A stretch of DNA of 64,000 nt from Planctomycetota bacterium (GTDB lineage Bacteria; Planctomycetota; UBA8742; UBA2392), in assembly GCA_027493625.1 (NCBI GenBank), contig JAOSKM010000002.1, forward strand, positions 744,001 through 808,000, written 5' to 3'. The notes beneath the pieces were generated by a model. The model was not told the origin of the DNA. It ran no database searches and worked only from the letters and a program-made list of their open reading frames with translations. Below are positions 34,785-43,872 of the stretch, in pieces. How positions within the stretch are numbered: position 1 is the stretch's first letter; the number at the start of each line of letters is the position of its first letter. Both the position numbers and the translations under genes were made by a program.

Positions 34785-37049
34785 CTACCACTCCAGGGGC
34801 TTGCCCACCAGGGCGTCCACCACGACCACGCGCGTACTGGCCCGGCTGCGTGATTTCAGGTGCAGGTTCCACACCGGCAAAAACACCAGCTGCACCTTCT
34901 TGGGCGTCGCCTTGAAGCGTCGCTTGAAACTCTCCTTGATCACTTCGTCGCTCTTGCGGTTGCGCAGCTCGGCCTCGTGCAGCTTCACGTCGGCCGGGCG
35001 CTTTTCCTCGAAGGTGACGGCGCCGTCGAAGTCGACGATGCGGCTGGCGTACTCCTCGGGGCGTTCCTCGAGGCGGATGCCTGTGCCCGGGTCGAAGATC
35101 ACGATCTTCAGGTTCTCCGGGTGCAGGTAGATGTTGTCCAGCATCTCGTCGTGGCGCGGCCCGAACAGCCGCTTCAGGAACATGCGGGTGACCTTCTCGG
35201 TGAAGCTGAGCTGGATCACCAGCCGGTGGTCGATCTCGACGTGGTCGAGTTCCTCGTCGTCGCCGATCATGCCGAACAGGCTGGCGCTGCGGCGCACCTC
35301 GCGCGCGGCGCGCTCGGCGTCGTTGCTGCTGACGCGCGACACGATCACCGGCACCAAACGCTCCAGGCCCAGGTCCGGGCGCAGGCCGGATGCCACCGAG
35401 TAATAGCGGTTCTCGCGCCCCACCTTGAACTTCTTCGCGCGCTTGGCGGCCAGCAGCCGCAGCAGTCGGCCGCGCGCCGCGGCTTCGCCGATGCCGGCCT
35501 TGGCGGCGAATTCTTTCGTGGACATGGAGGCCGCTTTCCGCAGCACCTTGTCGGTCTCATCGATTTCCGGGTCCACCTGCAGGGTTGCGGTGGAACTGGG
35601 GCCTACCACCGGCTCGTCGGGCGGCAGCTCATCCTCTTCTTCATCCGCTTTCGGCTCCGGCAGATCCTCGAGCTGCTGCAGCGTATCATCTTCGCCCAGC
35701 GTGTGCTCCAGCTCGATGAAGCGCTCCCGCACGGTCTCCGCCTCGGATTCGCTCTCCGGGTCGCTGCTCTGCCAGGGCCGGTCCATCAGCTCTTCGATGC
35801 GCTCGTCGTCCAGCGTTTCGTGCTTCGTGTACAGCCAGCGGCACTGCAGCCGGTGGGTCTGCTTGAAGTTGTCGGGGCTGATCAGCACGAACTGGCCGGG
35901 CTTCTGGCTGGGCAGCTCTTCCATGATCGCGTCCACGTGCACCGGGTCCAGCGACTTCACCGTGGGCTGGACCTTCTTCATGTCCTGGCGCGTGGTCAGG
36001 CGCCCGATCGCCCAGGTGCCGAACTGCGCCATCGCCTTGTAGTCCACGTCGGCCGGGTTCTGCGTCGCCATCAGGCAGCACACCCCGTACTTGCGCGCCT
36101 GCTTGAACAGCAGGCTCAGGGCCGGCTTGCAGGCGGGCTTGCGCACCGGCGGAATGAAGGGCGCCACCTCGTCGATGTAGAACATCGCCTGCGGCTGCTG
36201 GCTGGGGTTGCGCAGCATCCAGGTGTACAGCCGCTCCACCAGCGCGGCGACGAAGAACTCCTTGTCCTCCTGGCTGTGCAGCGTGTTCAGGTAGATCACG
36301 CTCAGCCGCGTCTTGCCCGGCTCGGCGGCCGCGTTGTCGCCCAGGCCCAGTAGCAGCTCGATGTCCAGCGCCAGCCCCTCATGGAACAGCAGGCGGCGCG
36401 CCCCGACGTCCAGCCGCGCCAGCTTCTGGCAGGCGTGGTCGATCTTCTTGACGTCGAGGTAACGGCCGAACTCCTCTTTGCTCGCGTCGTCCAGGTTCAG
36501 CAGGTAGCTGGTGAAGTCGTCCAGGTTGCGCGGGAACTTGCCGGCCTTGAGCAGGCGGCTCAGCGCGTTGTCGAGCACGGCCACCAGGCCGGCGCCGTCG
36601 TCGCCGTCCAGGTCATAGCCGAGCAGGCTGACCACCATGGTGGCGATACTGGTGATGGCATACACGCGGTCGCGCGCGGGCAGGCTACCGACGTCGATCG
36701 CCATGGGGTCGGCCGAAAGCGCGATGCCCTTGCGGCTGGCGGGGGTGAAGATGACGGGGTCAACCTTTGCCGCGAACTCGGCGGCCAGGGCCGGGTCGAT
36801 GCCCTTTTCGCGCAGGAACTCGGGGTTGTCGGCGTTGAGCGCGAGGCTGCACAGGTCGCCCTGTGGGTCCACGCAGATGGCGGGCAGGCCGCGGCGGATC
36901 ATCTCCTCGGTCAGCACCTTGCACAGCACGGTCTTGCCGGAGCCGCTGCTGCCCAGTGCCATCATGTGACGCAGCAGCGAGTCTGCCTTGAGATGCAGCG
37001 GCGCCGGCTCTGGCGCGGCGCGGTCAAATCCGATGAAGAAGTCGGCCAT
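34785..37049 (-). CDS. HerA-like / DUF87-type ATPase
   Basis: A 754-residue protein with an N-terminal FtsK/HerA-type ATPase: Walker A GSSGSGKTVLCKVL (about 33-46), VDPQGDLCSLAL (about 60-71), Walker B QAMFYIDEVAPFIPP (about 283-297) and sensor CLMATQNPADVDYKA (about 322-336). An acidic linker around 450-500 and a C-terminal half with no motif I recognise follow. Members of this group export or translocate DNA or act in repair with NurA-type nucleases; no nuclease partner gene is adjacent here. ATG 37049 starts MADFFIGFD. It is divergent from the ETF-QO gene. Substrate unknown. Confidence 0.8.
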   Translation of the reverse strand: MADFFIGFDRAAPEPAPLHLKADSLLRHMMALGSSGSGKTVLCKVLTEEMIRRGLPAICVDPQGDLCSLALNADNPEFLREKGIDPALAAEFAAKVDPVIFTPASRKGIALSADPMAIDVGSLPARDRVYAITSIATMVVSLLGYDLDGDDGAGLVAVLDNALSRLLKAGKFPRNLDDFTSYLLNLDDASKEEFGRYLDVKKIDHACQKLARLDVGARRLLFHEGLALDIELLLGLGDNAAAEPGKTRLSVIYLNTLHSQEDKEFFVAALVERLYTWMLRNPSQQPQAMFYIDEVAPFIPPVRKPACKPALSLLFKQARKYGVCCLMATQNPADVDYKAMAQFGTWAIGRLTTRQDMKKVQPTVKSLDPVHVDAIMEELPSQKPGQFVLISPDNFKQTHRLQCRWLYTKHETLDDERIEELMDRPWQSSDPESESEAETVRERFIELEHTLGEDDTLQQLEDLPEPKADEEEDELPPDEPVVGPSSTATLQVDPEIDETDKVLRKAASMSTKEFAAKAGIGEAAARGRLLRLLAAKRAKKFKVGRENRYYSVASGLRPDLGLERLVPVIVSRVSSNDAERAAREVRRSASLFGMIGDDEELDHVEIDHRLVIQLSFTEKVTRMFLKRLFGPRHDEMLDNIYLHPENLKIVIFDPGTGIRLEERPEEYASRIVDFDGAVTFEEKRPADVKLHEAELRNRKSDEVIKESFKRRFKATPKKVQLVFLPVWNLHLKSRSRASTRVVVVDALVGKPLEW

Positions 37050-37282
37050 GACGCGTGTTTACCAAAAGCACAGCGGGCGGTGAACAGATGCGCCGGTCGC
37101 GGCTTTGCTTGGCCGGCAAGCGCCGCGCTACGGCCTGCCGCATCCTCACTCTCCGGCGGCTGGATCACGATGCCGTACCGCGGCAGCCGATTGCCGACCC
37201 GGGGCTCCTGTATTCGCTCTTGGCGTGGCGCGTGGCGTCGCTAAGTTGGACGCTGTGGTTTTGAACCGGGGTTTAAACAGCC

Positions 37283-39019
37283 ATGAGCGACATTGAACGC
37301 GAAGTGATGGAGCAGGACGTGCTGCTGGTCGGCGCCGGGCCCGCCAACCTGGCCTGCGCCATCAAACTCAAGCAGCTGATCAACAAGCACAACGAGAGCG
37401 CATCCACGCCGCTCAGCGCCGAGATCAGCCTGATCGAGAAAGCCCCCGAGATCGGCCACCACCAGCTCTCCGGCGCGGTGATGGACCCCAAGGGCATCTC
37501 CGAGCTGTTCCCCGACTGGCAGTCGCAGGGCTTTCCCGTTGAGTCCGAGGTCATCAACGACGCGATGATCGAGCTCAAGAAGAACGGCAAGCGCAGCGGG
37601 CCCAAGTTCGTGCCGCCGGTGATGCGCAACCACGGCAAGTTCATCGTCAGCCTCAACAAGGTCGTGAAATGGATGGCCGCCAAGGCCGAGGAGCTGGGCG
37701 TCAACGTGTTCCCCGGCTTCCCCGGCGCTGAAGTCCTCTACGAAGGCAAGCGCGTGAAGGGCGTGCGCGCGCGCGACATGGGAGTGGACAAGTGGGGCGA
37801 TCCGAAGGACGGCGAGTTCATGCCCGGCGGCGACCTGGTCGCCAAGGTCACCGTGCTGGGCGAGGGCACCCGCGGCTCGCTCGCCAAGCACCTGGTACCG
37901 AAACTCAAGCTGGATGAAAAGCGCAACCACCAGATGTACCAGATCGGCGTGAAAGAGGTCTGGAAGCTGGGCGAGAAGGGTAAGCAGGTCATCAAGAAGG
38001 GCGACGTCTACCACACCATGAACTACCCGCTGCCCAACGGCGTGTTCGGCGGCGGCTGGATCTACGGCATGGACAACGACATGGTCAGCATCGGCCTTGT
38101 CGTGGGTCTGGATTACAAGGACCCCACCCTCGACCCGCACAAGCTGTTCCAGACCTGGAAGACCCACGCCTTCCTGCAGTCGATCCTGGCTGACGGAGAA
38201 ATCCTGCACTACGGCGCCAAGACCATCCCCGACGGCGGCTACTGGGCCATGCCCAAGCTCAGCGCCGACGGCGTGCTGCTGGTCGGCGACACCGCCGGCT
38301 TCCTGAACAGCATGCGCCTCAAGGGCATCCACCTCGCCATGAAGTCCGGCATGCTCGCGGCCGAGACCATTTTCGAGTGCCTGAAAGACAACGACTTCAG
38401 CGCCGAGCGCCTGCACAAGTACCAGAACGCCTTCGAGACCAGCTGGGCCAAGGCCGAGCTGTGGTCCGTGCGCAACTTCCGCCAGGGCTTCCAGCTGAGT
38501 GAAATCTTCGGCATGGCCAACACGGCCGCGGGCATCGTGACCGGCGGGCGCGGCTTCTTCGGCCGCCTGCGCAGCGAGCCGGACCACGAGCTGGGGCGCG
38601 TGGCCGTGCCCGGCACCACGCCGGCGCAGGACCCGGCCCAGTACGACGACAAGCTGACCTTCGACAAGCTGAAGGACGTGTACTACTCGGGCAGCACGCA
38701 CGAAGAGAACCAGCCCTGCCACCTGCAGGTGACGCAGCCGGACGTGTGCGTAACGAAGTGCACCGTCGAGTACGGCAACCCCTGCCAGCACTTCTGCCCG
38801 GCCAAGGTCTACGAAATGGTGCCGCGCGACGAGGGCAAGGGCATGAGCCCGCAGCTTAACCGCGAGGGCGAAGGCCGCGCGAACATGCAGGGCCTGGTGT
38901 TAAAAATCAACGCCAGCAACTGCGTGCACTGCAAGACCTGCGACATCAAGGACCCCTACCAGGTAATCAACTGGGTAGTACCAGAAGGCGGCGGCGGCCT
39001 GATCTACACGGAGATGTAG
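37283..39019 (+). CDS. Electron transfer flavoprotein-ubiquinone oxidoreductase
   Basis: A 578-residue membrane-associated flavoprotein that passes electrons from ETF (fatty-acid and amino-acid oxidation) to the quinone pool. FAD-binding loop LLVGAGPANLACAIKL (about 13-28), glycine-rich ISLIEKAPEIGHHQLSGAVM, FAD site VLLVGDTAGFLNSMRLKGIH (about 330-349), and a C-terminal 4Fe-4S ferredoxin-like domain with CTVEYGNPCQHFCPAKVYE and NCVHCKTCDIKDPYQVINW. Length matches ETF-QO (about 550-600). ATG 37283. No ETF genes are in the window. The gap to HerA (37050-37282) shows no further gene. Confidence 0.93.
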   Translation: MSDIEREVMEQDVLLVGAGPANLACAIKLKQLINKHNESASTPLSAEISLIEKAPEIGHHQLSGAVMDPKGISELFPDWQSQGFPVESEVINDAMIELKKNGKRSGPKFVPPVMRNHGKFIVSLNKVVKWMAAKAEELGVNVFPGFPGAEVLYEGKRVKGVRARDMGVDKWGDPKDGEFMPGGDLVAKVTVLGEGTRGSLAKHLVPKLKLDEKRNHQMYQIGVKEVWKLGEKGKQVIKKGDVYHTMNYPLPNGVFGGGWIYGMDNDMVSIGLVVGLDYKDPTLDPHKLFQTWKTHAFLQSILADGEILHYGAKTIPDGGYWAMPKLSADGVLLVGDTAGFLNSMRLKGIHLAMKSGMLAAETIFECLKDNDFSAERLHKYQNAFETSWAKAELWSVRNFRQGFQLSEIFGMANTAAGIVTGGRGFFGRLRSEPDHELGRVAVPGTTPAQDPAQYDDKLTFDKLKDVYYSGSTHEENQPCHLQVTQPDVCVTKCTVEYGNPCQHFCPAKVYEMVPRDEGKGMSPQLNREGEGRANMQGLVLKINASNCVHCKTCDIKDPYQVINWVVPEGGGGLIYTEM

Positions 39020-39051
39020 AAGAGTGGCCCGCGCTAAGTGGCACGCGCTGA

Positions 39052-39103
39052 GTGGCACGCGCTTCCAGCGCGTGAGTAGTGCCACGGGCTTCAAGCCCGT
39101 GGC
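39052..39103 (+). repeat. REP element, left copy
   Basis: Two adjacent hairpins: CACGCGCT-TCC-AGCGCGTG and GCCACGGGCTT-C-AAGCCCGTGGC. It is the mirror of the copy at 39722-39773. An extra partial copy (GTGGCACGCGCTGA) precedes it at 39039. Confidence 0.85.
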
Positions 39104-39124
39104 CGCAGCAACTAAACTGGGCGA

Positions 39125-39718
39125 GTGCCCGGCCCGATTCACAGACGTCAAGGCGCCAATCTGCCGCACTGGACTGCGGAAGGCGTAACATACTTCGTCA
39201 CCTTTCGCCTGGCCGACTCGCTGCCGGAATCCGCGATCAATAAACTCAAGTCCGAACAAGCCCTGATCGAACGCCAGTTCGGGCGTACCGACAGGCCCAT
39301 GACGGCGGAAGACCTGCTGCGCCGGTCAAAGCTTAAGTCGGAAGCATTTCTTAAGCTGCTGGATGAATGCCACGGACAATGCCTGCTTCGCGATGACTCG
39401 GTCGCTGAGATCGTGGCGGGGGCGCTTCGACATTTCGACCGGCAGCGCTATCTGCTGTTTGCCTGGTGCGTGATGCCGAACCATGTGCATGCTGTGGTTC
39501 AGCCTGTGCCTGGGTTCACGCTGCAGTCCATCCTTCACAGTTGGAAGTCGTTCACCGCCAACATGGCCAACAAACAGCTCGGGCGCAGCGGCACTTTCTG
39601 GCAGACCGAGTACTACGATCACCTGATTCGGGACGAAGCCGAGTTTGAGCATTACGTCAGGTACACCCGAGACAATCCGGTGGCGGCGGGGCTGGTGGAT
39701 TGGAAGTGGGTGGGGTAA
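39125..39718 (+). CDS. REP-associated tyrosine transposase (RAYT)
   Basis: A 197-residue HUH-type single-strand DNA transposase. N-terminal LPHWTAEGVTYFVTFRLADS (about 13-32), the HUH motif in CVMPNHVHAVVQP (about 116-128), and the tyrosine helix YYDHLIRDEAEFEHYVRYTR with DNPVAAGL near the end, the standard RAYT C-terminus. GTG 39125 is used. The gene lies exactly between two oppositely oriented 52-bp REP copies (39052-39103 and 39722-39773), its likely substrates. It is unlike the RAYT at 10197-10703 in sequence and in REP type. Confidence 0.88.
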   Translation: MPGPIHRRQGANLPHWTAEGVTYFVTFRLADSLPESAINKLKSEQALIERQFGRTDRPMTAEDLLRRSKLKSEAFLKLLDECHGQCLLRDDSVAEIVAGALRHFDRQRYLLFAWCVMPNHVHAVVQPVPGFTLQSILHSWKSFTANMANKQLGRSGTFWQTEYYDHLIRDEAEFEHYVRYTRDNPVAAGLVDWKWVG

Positions 39719-39721
39719 TCG

Positions 39722-39773
39722 GCCATGGGCTTGAAGCCCATGGCACTACTCACGCGCTGGAAGCGCGTGCCAC
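39722..39773 (-). repeat. REP element, right copy (inverted)
   Basis: Reverse complement of 39052-39103 with only two differences, and these two are partners in one stem (CACGGGCTT/AAGCCCGTG on the left, CATGGGCTT/AAGCCCATG on the right), so pairing is kept. Confidence 0.85.
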
Positions 39774-39809
39774 TGTGCTTGCCACTGTGCTTGCCACAGC
39801 CCGCATCAC

Positions 39810-40785
39810 TTACTTCTTCCCCATGGTGGGCGGGAAGATTTCGTCGATCTTTTTGCTTACCTCTGGCGTGATCTGCACCTTCAGCGCCTCGAGGTTGTGC
39901 TTCAGCTGCTCGAGCTTGGTCGCGCCTGTGATCACGCTGCTTACGCCCTTCTGGGCCAGGCACCAGGCGATCGCCAACTGCGCGCGCGTTACTCCCACCT
40001 CATCCGCCAGCGTCTTGAACTTCTTCACGCGCTGCTTGTTGTCCTCGGTCAGGTACGAGTTGCGCAGGTTTTCGCTGCGCCACAGGCGCGCGCCTTCGGG
40101 CAGGCCGTCGTCGTACTTGCCGCTTAACAGGCCGCTGGCCAGCGGACTCCAGGTCACCACGCCCATGCCCAGTTCTTCGACCGCCGGCTGCACCTCCGTG
40201 TGGTAGCGGTGGCGCGCGACCAGGCTCAGCTGCGGCTGCTCCACCCGCGGTGGGTAGGCGTACCATTCCTTGGCGGCCGTGGACGCGGCGTGGATCTGCT
40301 CCGCGCTGTGCTCGCTGGTGCCCCAATACAGCACTTTGCCCTGTTTGATCAGGTCGCTCATGGCGCAGGCGGTTTCCTCTGCGGGCGTGTTGGGATCCGG
40401 CCGATGGCAGAAGTAGATGTCGACGTAGTCGGTGCCGATGCGCTTGAGCGATTTTTTCGATGCTCTCGAAGATGTGCTTGCGCGAGAGGCCGGTGTCGTT
40501 GACGTCCTCGGACATGGGCCAGAAAACCTTGGTGCTGATCACCAGCTCGTGGCGCGGCAGCTCTTTGAACACGCGGCCCATGGCCTTCTCGGCCTCGCCC
40601 TTTTCGTAGATGTCGCTGATGTCGAAAAAGTTCACGCCGGCCGAGTAAGCGTGCTTGATGATGCTCTCGACGGTGTCTTCGTCTTTGACGCTGGCGCCGT
40701 AGGTGGTCCAGCCGCCCAGGCTGAGCGCCGAAAGGCGCAGGCCCGACTTGCCCATGTAGCGGTACTGCATGTCAGCGTTGAACAT
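39810..40785 (-). CDS. Aldo/keto reductase, reading frame broken once
   Basis: About 325 residues when restored. NADPH-dependent oxidoreductase of the AKR superfamily, closest in pattern to the K+-channel beta-subunit/YghZ group (MQYRYMGKSGLRLSALSLGG start; NFFDISDIYEKGEAEKAMGR; STKVFWPMSEDVNDTGLSRK; VLYWGTSEHSAEQI; WSPLASGLLSGKYDDGLPEG; SSVITGATKLEQLKHNLEA). The frame breaks at a run of six A (six T at 40452-40457); with five A it reads SIEKSLKRIGTDYVDIYFCH, the expected catalytic-lysine/His region continuation. A sequencing indel is the simplest explanation. The start is 40785 or, five codons later, 40770. Confidence 0.82.
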
Positions 40786-40887
40786 GGTTTGGTGCCTGGT
40801 GGTTGGTGACTGGTGGACACACTAGTGGCATGAACACACAGGGCAACGTGTCTGTTCCGGAATGAACGAAATGGACGCGTGTTTGTG

Positions 40888-41115
40888 CTAGTTCTTCCCA
40901 CGAACACGCGCACACTCTTGTCCCGTAATTTTCTTTGCCTCCCCGAGTCCAATACCATAGAGCCGCATTAGCGCCACCACGACATGCAACGGCCACTGGT
41001 CCTCTTCCACGGCTCTAACCACAACCTCGGCCGCGCTCGCTCCGGATTGCACCATAGGGCGATAGCGCTCGATCAGTTCTTCAGCGGTGGGATAGTCTTC
41101 TATAGGTCTCGGCAC
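40888..41115 (-). CDS. Small hypothetical protein downstream of ruvA
   Basis: A 75-residue product (PRPIEDYPTAEELIERYRPM at the N-terminus, then ALMRLYGIGLGEAKKITGQE). The LGLGEAKK-type ending resembles the helix of ribosomal L7/L12 C-terminal domains and of related small proteins, but homology cannot be shown by eye. It begins 37 nt after the ruvA stop on the same strand, so it is likely co-transcribed. Its G+C is lower than that of ruvA. Confidence 0.55.
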   Translation of the reverse strand: MPRPIEDYPTAEELIERYRPMVQSGASAAEVVVRAVEEDQWPLHVVVALMRLYGIGLGEAKKITGQECARVRGKN

Positions 41116-41152
41116 GCAGTCACCAAAGCGGAAGGATTTGAGGGTTCACAGT

Positions 41153-41746
41153 CTACACAAGCTGAAGTGCTTGCCGCACCAACTCTTCCGTTGTGGCGCC
41201 TGCGCCTAGTTTCTCGGCGGCTTTGGTTACGGCCGTTTCGCTTTTATTCTGGGGATAGCCGAGCGCGAGCAGCGCGAGAATGGCGTCGTTTGACGTGCCC
41301 GGCAGGCTGGGCCGCGCGCTTGCGCTTGCGGCTCTTGTCCCCCACTTTGCGAAGTCGTCGCGCAGCTCGGTCACCATGCGCTCGGCGGTCTTGGGGCCGA
41401 TGCCTTTGAAACGCTTCAGGCCGGCCACGTCGGCGGCGGCCACCAGGCTGATGATCTGGTCCGGGTCGGCGGCGCACATCACCGTAATCGCCGTCGCCGG
41501 GCCGATGCCCTTGACGGTGATCAGCGCGCGGAACAGGTCGCGCTCGCGCTCGGTCAGGAAGCCGAACAGGCGTTCTTCGCCCTGCTCGGCGTTGATGGTG
41601 TGATGCACCAGCAGCAGCGCCTCGCCGCCCTTCAGCTTGCCGCTGGTCGAAAGCGGCACCGCAATGCGATAGCCCACGCCGCCGGCCTCAAGCACCACGG
41701 TGCCGGGCAGCATCGAGTGAATCTTGCCACGGATGAATTCGTACAT
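41153..41746 (-). CDS. ruvA: Holliday junction branch migration protein RuvA
   Basis: A 197-residue protein that binds four-way junctions as a tetramer and loads the RuvB motor. Domain I OB-fold starts MYEFIRGKI and contains VGYRIAVPLST (about 25-35). Domain II has two helix-hairpin-helix motifs, ALITVKGIGPATAITVM (about 74-90) and LKRFKGIGPKTAERMVTELR (about 109-128). Domain III at the end (NDAILALLALGYPQNKSETA...) binds RuvB. Length is typical (about 195-205). ruvB and ruvC are not in the window. Confidence 0.95.
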   Translation of the reverse strand: MYEFIRGKIHSMLPGTVVLEAGGVGYRIAVPLSTSGKLKGGEALLLVHHTINAEQGEERLFGFLTERERDLFRALITVKGIGPATAITVMCAADPDQIISLVAAADVAGLKRFKGIGPKTAERMVTELRDDFAKWGTRAASASARPSLPGTSNDAILALLALGYPQNKSETAVTKAAEKLGAGATTEELVRQALQLV

Positions 41747-41805
41747 CCGGTCGTTTTACAGCGCGGCGCCGCGCCCCCCAAGATGTGTAAAGCCGGGTGA
41801 TTCCG

Positions 41806-41841
41806 AAAAAACCACAGAACCCGGAGGAGGGCCGGGTTCTG
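41806..41841 (-). terminator. Terminator of the beta-propeller-like gene
   Basis: A perfect 10-bp stem CAGAACCCGG / CCGGGTTCTG (41815-41824 with 41832-41841), followed on the minus strand by TGGTTTTTTC. It lies about 85 nt past the stop at 41927. Confidence 0.78.
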
Positions 41842-41926
41842 TCGCTCGCCCGAACTGCGTTGTACTCGGAACGCGGGGCTCATTCGGGCGAGCGGAAAGC
41901 CGCGTGTTCTTGGCCTGTCGTCTGGC

Positions 41927-43550
41927 TCATGCGCGCAGCACCTTCCGTTTGATGCGCAGGCCGGCAGCCAGGGCCAGCAGGGCCAGAAGGCTCAGAGCCA
42001 GCCCGTTGCCGGCGTTGCCCCCGGCGCAGCCGGCGGCCTCGTCCTGCCCGGTTTCCACGCTATCGATGGAGCGCGCTTCAAGGAAGCTCAGCCCGGTAGC
42101 AGAGTCGGTCACAACCTCCAGCCGGCCGTCGACAGCTGCATCGGCGGAGACGGCCCCGTCGAGCGCCACGTTGCTTCCCACGACACCGAGCTCAGGCTGC
42201 TTGACTTCCTCCCCCGGTTCGTCCGCTTCGGCGGCCGGGACGAAGTTGACGAAGTGGCAGTACTCGCTGAACTCGCCGCTGCTGTGATCGTTGCAGCCGC
42301 GAACGCGCCACATGTAGTAGTACTCTGCGTCGGTTCCCTGTTCGGCGAACTGAGGGAGAGCAACCAGGGCAGTGTTCCCGCTGATTTCGGCCACGGTGGC
42401 GTCGCTGTAGGTGCCGACGCGGTCATAGCGCTGGATTTCTACCTCGTAGCGCTGGGCGCCGATGGCGGGCATCCAGGCCAGGATCACGACCTCGCCCTTC
42501 AGCACCTCGAAGTCCCCGGGGGTAACAGGGGTCGCGGTGCCGATCTCGCCGAGAAGGAAGGCCATGGTGTTGTCGGCCACGCGGGCTCCGTCGCGCCCCC
42601 CACAACCACCAGGCGGTCCCGTTTCAGGTCGTAGGCGCCGGTGTGCCAGAAGCGTCCGTTGGAATCATCTTCGGATGGCAGCTGGTTCCAGTTCATGTCG
42701 TTGAGGTCCAGCCTGAAGGTTTCGTTGGTGGCGCTGGTGCCTCCCAGGAAGCCCCCTGCAGGATCATGGCGTGACGGATCGGGTCGTAGGCCACGGCGGG
42801 GTAGCGGCGCGCGCTGGGGGTCGAGGCGTCAGTCAGGTTGCTCCACACCAGGCCGCCGTCGAGGGTCAGCGAGTGGAGTCCACCAGTGTGTCCGCGGTAC
42901 ACCAGCATACGCTGGCCGGTCGGATCGTAGATAGCAGCGTTGCCGACACTGGTGCCGCCGGGGATGTTGACCGTGGGCAGCGCGCCCTTGCCCCAGTTGC
43001 TGTCCCGTTCGTTGAGATTGAAGGCCCACACATCGTGCAGCGTGGCGGAGGAGGCGTAGCCGCTGTAAAGGATCACGCGGTCGTTGAGCTGGTCGTAAAC
43101 CAGCGATGCCTGGGTGCGGGGCGACGGACGCGCGCCATCGGGGTCTACGCCGAGTTCGGTCCAGAACTCGCCGTCCGGGTTCAGGCTGAGAGCGAAGATG
43201 TCGTTGGTGTTGCCGCTGGCCGACCCGCCACCAAACACGATCAGCCGGTTGCGCTTCGAGTCATAAGCCGCGGCCGCCTCACGGCGGGGGTGGGAGCAGT
43301 GCCCTTGGGGGTGAGTTCACGCCAGGTGCCCTCGTCCATCGAGTAAGCGAGCACCCGGTTCGACAGGACACCGTTCTGGAAGCCGCCGAACAGGATCAGC
43401 CGATCGTTCTGGGCGTCCATAACCATCACGTGCTCCGAGATGGTGAACGGCAGGTCTGCAACTTCGTAAGCGTCCTGTGCCGCGAGGGGGCAGGGCGCAG
43501 CCGGCCACCGCGGCCAGCAGGACAGAGCGGATGTTGATGAGAGCTTTCAT
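41927..43550 (-). CDS. Secreted kelch/beta-propeller-like protein with C-terminal membrane tag, reading frame broken four times
   Basis: About 540 residues when restored. ATG 43550 has a perfect AGGAGGT site and begins a signal peptide (MKALINIRSVLLAAVAG, cleavage near AAQ-DAYE). Kelch-type repeats follow: DRLILFGGFQNG, NRLIVFGGGSASGNTNDIFA, DRVILYSGYASSATLHDVWA, QRMLVYRGHTGGLHSL, RHAMILQGG, DRLVVVGG. Then comes a fibronectin-III-like segment (VVILAWMPAIGAQRYEVEIQ) and a C-terminal CAGG...helix...RIKRK tag. The frame changes at C/G runs 43486-43490, 43286-43290, 42752-42756 and 42596-42601; one-base corrections join all parts. Probably one intact surface protein with sequencing indels. Confidence 0.75.
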
Positions 43551-43872
43551 GACTAACCTCCTTTCGAGTACACCTGAAGCATACCACGCCAATTGCACAG
43601 ATACGCCAATACGCACTGTGCATTTTGGAAATATTTGGCGAATATCCTTTAGGTATAAAGCAGTTTTGAACGGAAAAGCCGCGCTATTCTTCTTTTAAAT
43701 CCTTTAGTATCAGGCTGTTATGTGTTTATTGAAACACACGTTGATTATATGAACAATGGTTTAGAGCGCACAGTCGCGCCTCGAACCACCCATAAATTGC
43801 ACAGTCACACTTCAGCCAACCCCCTCTCGACCAATTCCTGCAGCCACGCGGCTTCGCTGCTATCCTGACCAC
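43551..43872. promoter_or_regulatory. AT-rich divergent promoter region
   Basis: Lies between the beta-propeller-like gene and gpmI. It is strikingly A+T rich at 43621-43760 (for example ATTCTTCTTTTAAATCC). The word TGCACAG occurs at 43594 and inverted at 43616, and GCACAGT at 43768 and 43799. A hairpin TGTGTTT-ATTG-AAACACA lies at 43723-43740. No gene; promoters for both neighbours are expected but not defined. Confidence 0.45.

Noticed and set aside
40440..40470. Programmed frameshift in the aldo/keto reductase
   Set aside because: A6 could be slippery, but there is no downstream structure of the usual kind, and nine other breaks in homopolymers point to sequencing indels.
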